A stretch of DNA of 64,000 nt from NCBI RefSeq assembly GCF_000482465.1, contig NZ_KI519425.1, positions 282,609-346,608 on the forward strand. The letters are read 5' to 3'. Origin of the DNA: Runella limosa DSM 17973 (GTDB lineage: Bacteria > Bacteroidota > Bacteroidia > Cytophagales > Spirosomataceae). Below the pieces are notes generated by a model. It saw only the letters and a program-made list of their open reading frames with translations, was not told where the DNA came from and did not search any database. This document shows, piece by piece, positions 7,997 to 17,526 of this stretch (the stretch's first letter is position 1; the number at the start of each line of letters is the position of its first letter). A program made the translations under genes and the position numbers.

Positions 7997-8920
7997 ATGA
8001 AACATATACGTATTTTCGGACTCATCCTTTTTGCGCTTGGTTTCTATTCGTGCGAAACCCTCGTCAACGACGTTGACCCTGACCGTTTGCCCCAAGCCGA
8101 TTTGAAGCTCGTGGTACATGGGTACTTATCACCTCAAGATACACTCACTACGATCCATGTATATTATAGTAATACTTTTTTTGGGAATGCTTCTTTTTAC
8201 GGCCTCCCAGCCACTTCAATGAATGATGCCACCGTAACACTTTCATCGCAAGGGAAGAGTATTATACTCCCCTTTAGTACCAAAACCAACAATTATAGCA
8301 TTCGCTCTAGCGAATTTTCTATCGTAGAAGGGCAAACTTACTCGCTAAAAGTGGAGCGAGACAACCGAGTGGCAGAAGCTTCATGTACCGTACCTCTGGC
8401 TGTGCCAATTCAGCAGGTACTTCAAGATTCGGTAGAACGAAGCAATTCATCTAACCCCGCCGCTCCCAAAGATTACTTATATACATTGAAATGGAAAGAC
8501 CCCGCAGGACAGGCCAATTACTACCGCGTAAGTGGATATGTCTATCAAACCCAGCGAGTCCAGACTGGTCCAGACAAGTTTACCAACCAGCCAAACTTTA
8601 GCATTTTGAGTTTTCGGGAAAATAACCGCTCACGTGAATTAATAACCGATAAAGGGGGGGATGGCGCACAACTCACCTCTGGTCCTGGGCGGTTTTTCAA
8701 TTATTATTACTCCAACACGACTCCATCGCCTTTCACTTTTCATTTTGTAGAACTGTCGCTCATTAACTGCGAAAAAACATATTACGATTACCACGAGGCC
8801 ATACAAAACTTTAACGAAGACAATCCCTTTGCTGAACCGTTGCTGATTCCATCCAACATCAAAAATGGACTGGGGTGTTTTGCGGCCTATAATCGCAGTT
8901 CCGTTGTCATAAAGAAATAA
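7997..8920 (+). CDS. DUF4249 lipoprotein, partner of the upstream receptor
   Basis: 307 residues. The N-terminus ends in a lipobox (LGFYSC), so it is an outer-membrane lipoprotein. The early ADLKLVVHGYLSPQDTLTTI segment, a central WKDPAGQANYYRVSGYVY strand pair and the ending GLGCFAAYNRSSV are typical of DUF4249 proteins. These sit beside TonB receptors in Bacteroidota much as SusD does beside SusC. The biochemical role is not established. The 20-nt spacing shows co-transcription with the receptor. Confidence 0.85.
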   Translation: MKHIRIFGLILFALGFYSCETLVNDVDPDRLPQADLKLVVHGYLSPQDTLTTIHVYYSNTFFGNASFYGLPATSMNDATVTLSSQGKSIILPFSTKTNNYSIRSSEFSIVEGQTYSLKVERDNRVAEASCTVPLAVPIQQVLQDSVERSNSSNPAAPKDYLYTLKWKDPAGQANYYRVSGYVYQTQRVQTGPDKFTNQPNFSILSFRENNRSRELITDKGGDGAQLTSGPGRFFNYYYSNTTPSPFTFHFVELSLINCEKTYYDYHEAIQNFNEDNPFAEPLLIPSNIKNGLGCFAAYNRSSVVIKK

Positions 8921-8935
8921 GTACTGAGACGTTGC

Positions 8936-8983
8936 AACACCCACACAAGCGGCCGCGTAAAAGTAGCTGATATTGTGGGTGTT
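8936..8983 (+). terminator. Hairpin after the first receptor/DUF4249 pair
   Basis: Perfect 10-bp arms AACACCCACA / TGTGGGTGTT around a 28-nt loop that contains a NotI-like GCGGCCGC. Only a weak U tract follows (TGCTTT), so it may terminate partially. Confidence 0.4.
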
Positions 8984-9056
8984 TGCTTTACAGTAAATAT
9001 CCCATAAAATCAGCTTTTAAGTTCGTTGTTATTTGCACTTCTTTTATTCACACTAC

Positions 9057-9785
9057 ATGAGCAAACTTTTCCTTTCGTTTCTGTTTGTTTCTCAATTGGC
9101 ACTTACGCTACTGGGGCAAACGGCCAAAGTAGCCACTACTTCTCCGCAAAAGCCTATTACAGAGACTCTTTATCAAAATGCAACGGAGCTTTCGCAGCAC
9201 CTCTACAATGGTCAGCGGTACCATATCTATGACAGTCGCTCAAAAGACCATCAGTTTTTTCAGGTAGAAGATTGGCGGCTAGGAAGCTTCGACTACGATG
9301 GGCAGCATTTTGAAAATATCCCAATCATGTATGACATCGTCAAAGACCTACTAGTGATTTATTATCAAGGGCGCTCAGGCTTGATTCAGCTACAGAGCGA
9401 ACGGGTTAGTCGGTTTTCATATATTGATCACCACTTTGTGCGAATCGAGCAGAATAAAGTGCTTGGGACGACCGTACCAACGGGTTTTTATGACTTTCTG
9501 TACGATGGTAAAACCAAGGTCGTGGCTCGTTGGACCAAGCAACGGCAGGAGCAAATTGAGAGCAACAGAGTGAATGTCTATTTTTTGCCCAAAAACTTTT
9601 TTTATATTCAAAAAGAAGGGGAGTTTCATCTTATTACGTCAAAAAAATCGGCATTGGCCTTGTTTGGAGAACATAAAAAAGAACTCAAAAAACACCTCCG
9701 CGAAAAGCGTATTAAGTTCCGTAAAAACCGCGAAGAAGCCCTCGTTACAATTGCTAAACACTATGATCAACTTGTCCACCCATGA
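9057..9785 (+). CDS. Exported protein of unknown function coupled to a TonB receptor gene
   Basis: 242 residues, start at ATG 9057 (MSKLFLSFLFVSQLALTLLGQ signal peptide); a TTG further upstream is rejected. The middle is beta-rich (YHIYDSRSKDHQFFQ, GSFDYDGQHFENIPIMYDIV). The C-terminal 60 residues are strongly basic and helical (KSALALFGEHKKELKKHLRE). The overall plan resembles small proteins found between receptor genes in Cytophagales, but no named domain is recognised. Its stop overlaps the next receptor's start by 4 nt (ATGA), so translation is coupled. Confidence 0.75.
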   Translation: MSKLFLSFLFVSQLALTLLGQTAKVATTSPQKPITETLYQNATELSQHLYNGQRYHIYDSRSKDHQFFQVEDWRLGSFDYDGQHFENIPIMYDIVKDLLVIYYQGRSGLIQLQSERVSRFSYIDHHFVRIEQNKVLGTTVPTGFYDFLYDGKTKVVARWTKQRQEQIESNRVNVYFLPKNFFYIQKEGEFHLITSKKSALALFGEHKKELKKHLREKRIKFRKNREEALVTIAKHYDQLVHP

Positions 9786-12544
9786 AAAAACAGCTACTTA
9801 TTTTCTTCTTGCTCAGTGTCTTTGGTAGTGTGACATGGGCGCAAAACAAAACCGAAAAACGAATTAGTATTACGCTCACCGATGGTACTTTTAACCAGTT
9901 TGTGAAAGAGGCAGAAAGCCAAACAGGTTGCTTTTTTTACTACGAAAAAGGACTAATTGATAGCCTGAAAATTACCATTCAAGCCCAAAATCAGTCGCTG
10001 ACGAGTGCGTTGTTGCAGGTGTTTAAAGGCACCGATTTTAAGTTTTCTATTGATGAGCAGCAACGCGTTTTTGTTACCTCAGATCAGGCCATTATCACGG
10101 CGCTTCCTTCCAATCTCTTTGAAGGAGACGACACTCCTGCTGATCAGAATCAATACGTAGCTCCCACCACCGACGAGTCGGACAAACTGCTATCGACGGC
10201 GGAAAGTAAGACCTATAACATTGGCCCTCAGCGCCAGCGTATTATGGAAGGCAAGTCGGCTATTTCGGGTTATGTGCGAAACGCCGTTACGGGCGAGCCC
10301 GTCATCGGTGCGGCCGTCTATATCGAGTCCCCGTCGATTGGGGTTACTACCGATGCCCTTGGTTTTTTTGCGCTCAAGATTCCGAATGGCAAGCATACCC
10401 TCAAAATCAAGAGCGTTGGGATGCGTGACACCTACCGCCGTATTGTACTTTATGGAGATGGCAAACTGGACATTCAAACCCAAGAGAGCGTAACGGCCTT
10501 GAAGGAGGTGTCGGTCGTGGCAGGAAAAGATGTCAACATTGCAGGAACGCAAATGGGGCAATTAAAACTGAGCATCAAAACCATGAAACAAGTGCCAACG
10601 GCGTTTGGCGAAACGGATTTGCTTCGGGCGGTATTGACGCTTCCAGGGGTGAAGTCGGCCAGTGAAAGCAGCGTTGGGCTCAACGTACGGGGAGGTTCTA
10701 CCGACCAAAACTTGATTTTGCTCAACGATGCGGTAATTTATAACCCGTCGCACTTATTTGGATTTTTCTCCGCTTTTAACCCCGATGCCATCAAAGAAAT
10801 TGAGCTTTACAAAAGCACGATTCCCGCGCGTTATGGCGGACGTTTGTCGTCGGTACTCGAAATCAATGGCCGCGATGGCAACAAGAAAAAGTTTGTTGGT
10901 TCGGGCGGAATTGGGCTTTTGACGGGGCGTTTGTCCGTCGAAGGACCTATCATCAAAGACAAAACGTCGTTTCTGGTGGGGGGGCGTTCAACTTATTCTA
11001 ATTGGCTTTTTAGACGTTTGGACAACAATGCTTTCAACAAAAGTACTGCCAATTTTTACGATGTAAACCTCCAATTGAGCCACGAGGTCAACCAAAAAAA
11101 CAGCTTGACGCTTTCGGGTTATTTTAGCAATGACAAATTTAAACTCTTTGGCGATACTGCCTACGCTTACCGAAACCAAGTAGGGTCATTTAAATGGAAA
11201 CATACCTTCAACTCCAAGTTGTATGGTACTTTTACGGGCGCATTTAGTAAGTACAATTATTCGGTGGGCACTTCGCGCGTTCCCATCAATGCGTTTGACC
11301 TTACCTTCGACATCCAGCAGAGCAATGCCAAGCTTGACTTTACGTATTTTATCCACCCAAAACACACGCTTGATTTTGGGGTAAGCAGCATTTTGTACAA
11401 ACTTTCGCCTGGCACTATCACGCCTGCGGGAGAAAAATCACTCATTCTGCCCGATGTTTTAGAACAAGAACAAGGCGTAGAAAGCGCAATTTACATTGAA
11501 GACCGCTATGACGTTAACTCGCGACTTTCGTTGAGTGCGGGTCTGCGTTTTTCTACCTATTCATTTTTGGGGCCTAAAACAGTCAATAATTATACGGCAG
11601 GGTTTCCCATTGAAAAAATCTACCTAGATGGTACTACCGAATACGGGAAAGGCAAAAATATTCGTAGTTATCAAGGCCCCGAATATCGTATTTCGGGCCG
11701 TTATCGACTGACCGACAATACCTCAGTCAAGGCCAGTTACAACACAACCCGCCAGTATATTCACTTGTTGAGCAATACGATGGTGATGTCGCCAACCGAC
11801 ATTTGGAAACTCAGTGATACCCACATTAAACCCCAGCTAGGTAGTCAGTGGGCGGTAGGGTTTTATCGAAATCTCCGTGGCAACAAGCTAGAGTTGTCGG
11901 TTGAAGCGTACTATAAAACCATCCAACATTTCTTGGATTACAAAGGTGGAGACTCGTTGATCATGAACCACCACATCGAAGCGGCGGTCATTTCGACAAC
12001 GGGAAAAGCCTATGGAGTGGAGTTGATGGCCAAAAAATTGACGGGAAAACTGAACGGCTGGGTGAGCTACACCTATGCCCGTACCCTATTGCGGGCCGAC
12101 GACCGCACGTCGCCAGAAGCACCTAACAACGGAGACTATTATCCAAGCAACTACGACAAGCCCCACGATTTTACGCTCGTGAGCAACTACAAGTTTTCGC
12201 ACCGTTTTAGTTTGTCTTTCAACTTTACCTACAGTAGCGGACGACCTTACACGCCGCCTATTGGAAAATACATATTGGAAGGAGTGCAGCGTATTTATTA
12301 TGCCGAACGTAACCAATACCGAATCCCTGATTATTATCGGGTGGACTTTTCGATGAACGTAGAAGGGAACCACAAAGTCAAGAAATTAGCGCATAGCTCT
12401 TGGACATTTGCGGTGTACAACTTGCTGGGGCGAAAGAACCCTTCGTCGGTGTATTTCCGTTCGCAAAATGGCATCATTCAGGGCTATATGTTGTCAATTT
12501 TTGGACGACCGATTCCTACCGTTACGTATAACTTTAGGTTCTAA
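9782..12544 (+). CDS. TonB-dependent receptor with STN signalling domain
   Basis: 920 residues. Order: signal peptide (1-20, WAQ), STN (secretin/TonB short N-terminal) domain about 25-100 (KRISITLTDGTFNQFVKEAE, LTSALLQVFKG), a linker, CarboxypepD_reg-like domain about 155-240 (ISGYVRNAVTGEPVIGAAVY), plug with NVRGGSTDQNLILLNDAVIY and IPARYGGRLSSVLE, then the barrel ending PTVTYNFRF. The STN domain is the element that contacts FecR-type anti-sigma factors, and an ECF sigma/FecR pair lies 4.4 kb downstream on the same strand. A signalling connection is therefore plausible though not shown. A second DUF4249 gene follows. Confidence 0.93.
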   Translation: MKKQLLIFFLLSVFGSVTWAQNKTEKRISITLTDGTFNQFVKEAESQTGCFFYYEKGLIDSLKITIQAQNQSLTSALLQVFKGTDFKFSIDEQQRVFVTSDQAIITALPSNLFEGDDTPADQNQYVAPTTDESDKLLSTAESKTYNIGPQRQRIMEGKSAISGYVRNAVTGEPVIGAAVYIESPSIGVTTDALGFFALKIPNGKHTLKIKSVGMRDTYRRIVLYGDGKLDIQTQESVTALKEVSVVAGKDVNIAGTQMGQLKLSIKTMKQVPTAFGETDLLRAVLTLPGVKSASESSVGLNVRGGSTDQNLILLNDAVIYNPSHLFGFFSAFNPDAIKEIELYKSTIPARYGGRLSSVLEINGRDGNKKKFVGSGGIGLLTGRLSVEGPIIKDKTSFLVGGRSTYSNWLFRRLDNNAFNKSTANFYDVNLQLSHEVNQKNSLTLSGYFSNDKFKLFGDTAYAYRNQVGSFKWKHTFNSKLYGTFTGAFSKYNYSVGTSRVPINAFDLTFDIQQSNAKLDFTYFIHPKHTLDFGVSSILYKLSPGTITPAGEKSLILPDVLEQEQGVESAIYIEDRYDVNSRLSLSAGLRFSTYSFLGPKTVNNYTAGFPIEKIYLDGTTEYGKGKNIRSYQGPEYRISGRYRLTDNTSVKASYNTTRQYIHLLSNTMVMSPTDIWKLSDTHIKPQLGSQWAVGFYRNLRGNKLELSVEAYYKTIQHFLDYKGGDSLIMNHHIEAAVISTTGKAYGVELMAKKLTGKLNGWVSYTYARTLLRADDRTSPEAPNNGDYYPSNYDKPHDFTLVSNYKFSHRFSLSFNFTYSSGRPYTPPIGKYILEGVQRIYYAERNQYRIPDYYRVDFSMNVEGNHKVKKLAHSSWTFAVYNLLGRKNPSSVYFRSQNGIIQGYMLSIFGRPIPTVTYNFRF

Positions 12545-12568
12545 CCTCTTCATTTTCACACTAATTAC

Positions 12569-13684
12569 ATGAAAAAAATACTTTCGTTTATCGTTATAAT
12601 AGTGGGGCTTTTGGCGCTTGAAGGGTGCGTGGTGCCTTTCTCTCCTCCTGAGGTCTCGACGCCTGGCCGATTTTTGGTTATAGATGGTTTTCTAAACACC
12701 AACGGAATCGACAGCAGTAGCATTATGCTGACTTATACCCAAGTGGTTTCTAATAAAAACACTTTTGGCACCGAACTAAGAGCACGGGTGACGGTGGAGG
12801 GAAACAAAGGAAGTACCTATACTTTTACCGAAATCGGGAAGGGGTTGTATCGGCTACCCGCCCAAAAAGTCAATCCTTTAGAGCAGTTTCGGATTCGTAT
12901 CAAAACCACTGCCAACAAGGAGTACCTATCTGAGTATGTGGAGGTGAAACAAACACCCCCGATTGATAGCATAACGTATAAAATTGCGGCTGATAAAGGC
13001 TCGGTTCAGGTGTTAGTCAATACCCACGACCCCCTCAACAAAACCCGCTATTACCGTTGGCGTTTTGAAGAAACTTGGGAGTATCATTCGCCCTTGATAT
13101 CATATTTTGAAATCAAGAACAAAGCCATGGTAGATCGTACTTCTCTGATTAATGTTTGTTGGCAAACGGCCCGTCCTTCTACGATTTTGTTGGCATCCAC
13201 CGCAAAATTATCGCAGGATATTATCAACGATTTCCCTGTGACAACGATTACGGCTGCTTCCAACAAACTCCGAGTAAGGTATAGCATTTTGGTAAAACAA
13301 ATTGGGCTTACGGAAGATGGATTTGCGTATTGGAATTCACTTTCAAAGACGACCGAAAAAACAGGAAGCCTTTTTGATCCACAACCTTCGCAAGTGACAG
13401 GAAACATCAAAAATACGGCCAATGTGCAGGAACTGGTGTTTGGGCATTTTAGTGCCGTTTCGCCCCAAGAAAAACGATTTTTTGTCCCTGTGACGCTCGG
13501 TTTTTCCGTTTTCTGTCCGCCTTCAGATACCCTTAGTTTGGCCGATGCCCTCAAATGGACGGATATTATCGTGAGTCAGTATTATCCAGAAGGTGCGCGT
13601 TTTCCTGATTATATTGTTGGTACCTCCGAATGTGCCGATTGTCGAACCCAAGGTGGTACGCTCGTTCGTCCTAGTTTTTGGTAA
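12569..13684 (+). CDS. DUF4249 lipoprotein, second copy
   Basis: 371 residues with a lipobox (LLALEGC). The typical DUF4249 opening PGRFLVIDGFLNTNGIDSSSI, a middle domain with TRYYRWRFEETWEY, and the family ending with paired cysteines ECADCRTQGG and PSFW are all present. It is longer than the first copy and not closely similar to it. It starts 24 nt after the STN receptor and ends 16 nt before the next gene, so it is in the same operon. Confidence 0.85.
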   Translation: MKKILSFIVIIVGLLALEGCVVPFSPPEVSTPGRFLVIDGFLNTNGIDSSSIMLTYTQVVSNKNTFGTELRARVTVEGNKGSTYTFTEIGKGLYRLPAQKVNPLEQFRIRIKTTANKEYLSEYVEVKQTPPIDSITYKIAADKGSVQVLVNTHDPLNKTRYYRWRFEETWEYHSPLISYFEIKNKAMVDRTSLINVCWQTARPSTILLASTAKLSQDIINDFPVTTITAASNKLRVRYSILVKQIGLTEDGFAYWNSLSKTTEKTGSLFDPQPSQVTGNIKNTANVQELVFGHFSAVSPQEKRFFVPVTLGFSVFCPPSDTLSLADALKWTDIIVSQYYPEGARFPDYIVGTSECADCRTQGGTLVRPSFW

Positions 13685-13700
13685 TAACCCTCCTTATGCT

Positions 13701-16070
13701 ATGAAATCCCGTTTTCTACTGACTTTATATTTTATTTTTGTGCTCGGGGTGGCCGCAGGAGTGGCCCAAAATCCGACGCAGCAGCTGACCAACTACCGTC
13801 AGCAAGTACCACAAGAAAAACTTTTCTTTCACCTCGACCGACCGTTGTATTTGGTGGGTGAAATGATTTGGTTTAAGGCACATTGTGTGGATGCCGCCTT
13901 GCATACGCCATTGGCCATGAGCAAAGTGGCTTATTTGGAGGTGTTGGACAAAGACCAAAATCCTGTATTACAAACCAAAATCACGCTCGACGGTGGCAAA
14001 GGAGTGGGTTCGGTGTTTATTCCGCCGTTTTTAGCCAGCGGAAACTACTTGGTGCGTGGCTATACGCAATGGATGAAAAACTTCAGTTCAGAATTTTATT
14101 TCCAAAGCCCCATCACCATCGCAAATCCGTTTAGCAAACCAGCCGCCGCCGCCACTACGGCAAAAGCAACAACGCCTTACGATTTGCAGTTGTTTCCCGA
14201 AGGGGGCCATTTGGTGCAAGGACTCGAAAGCAAAGTGGCGTTTAGGGCAGTGGGCGAAGATGGAAAAGGAATAACCTTTCGGGGACGGATTGTCAATCAA
14301 CAAAACGATACCATTACCCGTTTTGAACCGCATAAATTTGGTATGGGCACTTTTGGATTTGTTCCGCAAACAGGGCAGTCGTACCGTGTTTTGTTGCAAG
14401 ATGCTCAAAAACAATGGTTTGTTTATAAATTTCCTGATGCGTTGGCGCAAGGATATGCCATGCAAGTGAGCGAGTCAACGGCTAATACGTTAGATGTCAT
14501 TGTTCGAGCTCAAGGGAAAGATGGTGCCGTATCTTTATTGGCACATACCAAAGGAATCGCTAAACATGCCGCTCAGGCTACTTTCCAAAACGGTCAGGCG
14601 CGCTTTAGTCTCAACAAAAACTTGCTTGGTGATGGCACTTCGACGTTGACAATTTTTGATAATAACCAAACTCCTGTTGCTGAACGCTTGTACTTTAAGC
14701 GGCCAAAAGAGTCGTTGACGGTTTCGGTCCAAGCGAGCAAAAACCAGTACAACGTTCGCGAAAAAGTGGAACTAGACCTTGGAGCGCAGATAGGCGCCAC
14801 CACGACTGCCGCCGATTTTTCGGTGTCGGTGTTCTTGGTGGATTCGCTGCCTGCACCTTCACCTGTGTTTATCGACAGTTATTTAGGGTTAAGTTCCGAC
14901 CTCAAAGGCAACGTTGAGTCGCCTCAGTATTATTTTCAAAACGATGATGAGGTGGCGCTGGATAACCTGATGCTGACCCACGGTTGGCGGCGTTTTACTT
15001 GGGATGACGTCACGCAGACCAAACCAAAATTTGCCTTTCCTCCCGAAATGACGGGGCATTTTATTACGGGAAAAGTGGTGGACGCCAAAACGGGCGCGGC
15101 TGTTCCTGATATCGATACTTATTTGGCTGCTCCAAGCAAACGCCCTCAATTGTTTGTTTCGACGAGCGATTCTTTGGGGCGTATTTTGTTTGAATTAAAA
15201 CACTTTTTGGGGGCAAAAGAGGTCATTGTTCAGACCAATACGCGCAAAGACAGCACCTATCGCATCGAAATCAACAGCCCTTACTCCGACAAAATGTCTT
15301 CGTATGTATTGCCTAAATTCCATTTTGATGCTTCGTGGAAAAACGATTTGCTAACCCGCAGTATCAACATGCAAACCCGTAATTCATTTTCGCCCAAATC
15401 AGCCCAACAAATGATTACTACCGAGGCTGATACTTTGGCCTTTTTTGGAAAACCCGATGAAAAGTATCAACTAGATGCCTACACGCGCTTTCCTACCTTG
15501 GAAGAGGTCATGCGGGAGTATGTGCCAGGGGTGGCTGTTCGCCGCCGACAAGGGAAGTTTATTTATAGGGTGTATGACAAACTACAGTCAAATGTTCCGT
15601 TTGAGGAAGAGCCGCTTGTGATGGTGGACGGCGTTCCGATGTTTGATACCGACAAAGTATTGACCTTTGATCCGCTAAAAATCAAAACTTTACAGGTGAT
15701 TGACGGCCTTTATTACCTTGGTCCAGTATCGTTTCCAGGCATTGTGAGTTATTCTACTTACAAAGGTGATTTGGCAGGTTTCCCCATCGACCCACGCGCG
15801 TTGGTGCTTTCGTACGAAGGCGTACAGGGAAAGCGGGAGTTTTATGCACCGCGTTACGATGCGGCCGAGCAGCTTAAAAGTCGTGTCCCCGATTTTCGTA
15901 ACCACCTTTATTGGAATCCGCAGGTAATGACGACAAGCAACAAACAAACCCTCAATTTTTATACTTCAGACCAAGTAGGTACGTATCGAGTTGTTGTACA
16001 GGGTCTGACCGACAAAGGTGTTGCAGGTAGCAAAACGTTTACCTTTGAGGTCAAAAAATCGTCTTTGTAA
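13701..16070 (+). CDS. Exported macroglobulin-like (MG2) protein with plug-like C-terminal region
   Basis: 789 residues from ATG 13701 (signal peptide MKSRFLLTLYFIFVLGVAAG). After the signal comes EKLFFHLDRPLYLVGEMIWFK, the hallmark of Bacteroidota exported proteins with alpha-2-macroglobulin MG2-like beta-sandwiches. A middle region MLTHGWRRFTWDD and a carboxypeptidase-regulatory-like segment (TGKVVDAKTGAAVPDIDTYL) follow. Near the C-terminus MVDGVPMFDTDKVLTFDPLK resembles a TonB plug without a barrel. An upstream in-frame start would overlap the DUF4249 gene out of frame and is rejected. The role is unknown, presumably in the periplasm or at the outer-membrane surface, serving this uptake locus. 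Confidence 0.8.
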   Translation: MKSRFLLTLYFIFVLGVAAGVAQNPTQQLTNYRQQVPQEKLFFHLDRPLYLVGEMIWFKAHCVDAALHTPLAMSKVAYLEVLDKDQNPVLQTKITLDGGKGVGSVFIPPFLASGNYLVRGYTQWMKNFSSEFYFQSPITIANPFSKPAAAATTAKATTPYDLQLFPEGGHLVQGLESKVAFRAVGEDGKGITFRGRIVNQQNDTITRFEPHKFGMGTFGFVPQTGQSYRVLLQDAQKQWFVYKFPDALAQGYAMQVSESTANTLDVIVRAQGKDGAVSLLAHTKGIAKHAAQATFQNGQARFSLNKNLLGDGTSTLTIFDNNQTPVAERLYFKRPKESLTVSVQASKNQYNVREKVELDLGAQIGATTTAADFSVSVFLVDSLPAPSPVFIDSYLGLSSDLKGNVESPQYYFQNDDEVALDNLMLTHGWRRFTWDDVTQTKPKFAFPPEMTGHFITGKVVDAKTGAAVPDIDTYLAAPSKRPQLFVSTSDSLGRILFELKHFLGAKEVIVQTNTRKDSTYRIEINSPYSDKMSSYVLPKFHFDASWKNDLLTRSINMQTRNSFSPKSAQQMITTEADTLAFFGKPDEKYQLDAYTRFPTLEEVMREYVPGVAVRRRQGKFIYRVYDKLQSNVPFEEEPLVMVDGVPMFDTDKVLTFDPLKIKTLQVIDGLYYLGPVSFPGIVSYSTYKGDLAGFPIDPRALVLSYEGVQGKREFYAPRYDAAEQLKSRVPDFRNHLYWNPQVMTTSNKQTLNFYTSDQVGTYRVVVQGLTDKGVAGSKTFTFEVKKSSL

Positions 16071-16099
16071 AATACGCAGCAGAGGAGAAAATCTTCATA

Positions 16100-16125
16100 C
16101 ATTAGGGTTGTTCGCAACCCTAATG
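16100..16125. terminator. Bidirectional hairpin with UUCG loop
   Basis: Perfect 11-bp stem CATTAGGGTTG / CAACCCTAATG closed by a TTCG tetraloop, between the convergent MG2 gene (+) and DUF5615 gene (-). No strong U tract on either side. Confidence 0.55.
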
Positions 16126-16126
16126 G

Positions 16127-16480
16127 TTATTCGTGGGCAATAATTTCTGTATTATTCATCTCGATTAAACTGTAAAAGGGGAATAATTTTACCAATTCGC
16201 TAAAGTTTTTACGAAACAAATCTAGCAGCTGACGATTTTTTATATTTCCAGTGGAAATTAGAAGTAATTTTTTCGGAGAATTTCTAATTAAATAACTATC
16301 GTAAAAATCAGAGTCCTTACTGATAACAATACAATTATTTGCATCGGCATACATCCTAATTTCTTGGTCTTCAGTTTCATCCTTATTGGGCAAATCGTCT
16401 GTATGAACGACTTCATAACCTTTCTCCCGTATCCATGTGGCCAAGAGAGAGGGTAATTGAGCGTCAACCAAAAATCTCAT
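16127..16480 (-). CDS. DUF5615 PIN-like protein (putative toxin)
   Basis: 117 residues. It begins MRFLVDAQLPSLLATWI and has NCIVISKDSDFYD. These supply the acidic residues and beta-alpha pattern of the PIN-like DUF5615 family, which pairs with DUF433 proteins in toxin-antitoxin-like modules. Its start overlaps the DUF433 stop by 4 nt (ATGA). The expected activity is an RNase of VapC type, but this is inferred from fold only. Confidence 0.82.
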   Translation of the reverse strand: MRFLVDAQLPSLLATWIREKGYEVVHTDDLPNKDETEDQEIRMYADANNCIVISKDSDFYDSYLIRNSPKKLLLISTGNIKNRQLLDLFRKNFSELVKLFPFYSLIEMNNTEIIAHE

Positions 16481-16710
16481 ACTAATACTTGCTGAATACG
16501 CTTTACTCTTGATAGTTTAGCAGCATACTGTAAGCAAGCCAAAATGTCGTCATTTTCAAGACTAGGATAATCTATTAAAATTTCTTCGTGACTACTGCCA
16601 GCAGACAGTAAATCCAAAATCATTTCCACAGGGTAACGTTTGTTACGGATAGTAGGCTTACCGTGACAAATGTTGGGGTTAATTGTGATTCGACTGAGTA
16701 ATGTTTCCAT
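16477..16710 (-). CDS. DUF433 protein (putative antitoxin)
   Basis: 77 residues from ATG 16710. The sequence NPNICHGKPTIRNKRYPVEM followed by ILDLLSAGSSHEEIL and YPSLENDDILACLQYA is the classic DUF433 signature, a small helix-turn-helix-like fold. It precedes and overlaps the DUF5615 gene. The start is fixed by the family pattern and by a TATCTTTG box ending 19 nt upstream. A longer frame extends upstream to 16926 but lies before the promoter. Confidence 0.85.
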   Translation of the reverse strand: METLLSRITINPNICHGKPTIRNKRYPVEMILDLLSAGSSHEEILIDYPSLENDDILACLQYAAKLSRVKRIQQVLV

Positions 16711-16728
16711 GGTTCTGTCATTTTTTAC

Positions 16729-16736
16729 CAAAGATA
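16729..16736 (-). promoter_or_regulatory. -7 box of the DUF433/DUF5615 pair
   Basis: TATCTTTG on the minus strand is an exact consensus. The predicted leader is only about 11-13 nt. No TTG at proper -33 spacing is seen. Confidence 0.4.
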
Positions 16737-16873
16737 ACATTCTTTTCAAAAAATATTTCTTCACCTCATAGGGGGAAGGGCAGACTTGAGTTGTCATAGG
16801 AGCAAATGAGTGCTTTATCCGTCGTTTTCGACAACTCGTCACAAAAAGAAACAGTAGGTTGGCCGCAAAATCG

Positions 16874-16881
16874 TACTTTTG
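16874..16881 (+). promoter_or_regulatory. -7 box upstream of the ECF sigma gene
   Basis: TACTTTTG fits TAnnTTTG. The transcript would start near 16887, downstream of the in-frame ATG at 16806, which supports the later GTG start of the sigma gene. Confidence 0.4.
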
Positions 16882-16907
16882 CGCCAAAACGAAGGGAATC
16901 CTATTAC

Positions 16908-17489
16908 GTGCAATTGTCGGACACACAAATACTTATAGCCATCAGGGAAGGCGACGAACGGGTTTTCGAACAAATGTTTCGGAAATACTACGGAGGACTA
17001 TGTACCTACGGGCGGTCGATTTTGCGCGATGAGGAAGAATCGGAGGAGATTGTTCAGAACGTATTTGTGGGTATTTGGGAAAAACGGGCGGAATTGGAAA
17101 TTACGCAGTCGCTCAAGTCGTATTTGTATCGGGCGGTGCATAACCACTGCCTCAACCGTATTAAGCACCAAAAAGTGCGCGACGAACACCAACAATACAC
17201 GCTTTATTCCCAAGAAGAAGCGTATGAGTCGGTGAGTCAGACGGTGTATAAAAACGAACTCGAAAGCGAACTTGCCAAGGCAATTGGGAAGTTGCCCGAA
17301 CAGTGTCGGGTGATTTTTAAGTTAAGTCGTTTTGAAGAATTGCGTTACCAAGAAATTGCTGACCAATTGGGGCTGTCGGTCAAAACCGTGGAAAACCAAA
17401 TAGGGAAAGCGCTCAAAATATTACGCGCCGAATTGGCAGACTTCCTGCCCGTGGTAGCGATTATCTATTGGTTGACCAAAAATCTGTGA
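16908..17489 (+). CDS. ECF sigma-70 factor (Bacteroidota FecI-like)
   Basis: 193 residues from GTG 16908 (VQLSDTQILIAIREGDERVF). Sigma region 2 is seen at IREGDERVFEQMFRKYYGGL and ESEEIVQNVFVGIWEKR. Region 4 is seen at LPEQCRVIFKLSRFEELRYQEIA with the helix-turn-helix LGLSVKTVENQIGKALK. This is the RpoE/FecI-like group that is paired with FecR in Bacteroidota. The frame stays open back to an ATG at 16806, but the -7 box at 16874-16881 lies between, so GTG is preferred. FecR follows 37 nt later. Confidence 0.88.
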   Translation: MQLSDTQILIAIREGDERVFEQMFRKYYGGLCTYGRSILRDEEESEEIVQNVFVGIWEKRAELEITQSLKSYLYRAVHNHCLNRIKHQKVRDEHQQYTLYSQEEAYESVSQTVYKNELESELAKAIGKLPEQCRVIFKLSRFEELRYQEIADQLGLSVKTVENQIGKALKILRAELADFLPVVAIIYWLTKNL

Positions 17490-17526
17490 GGTTTACGAAA
17501 ATTTAGTGCATGACAAAAATTTACTC

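Noticed and set aside
16806-16907. Upstream in-frame extension of the ECF sigma gene
   Set aside because: A -7 promoter box lies inside the extension and the extra residues do not resemble sigma region 1 or 2.
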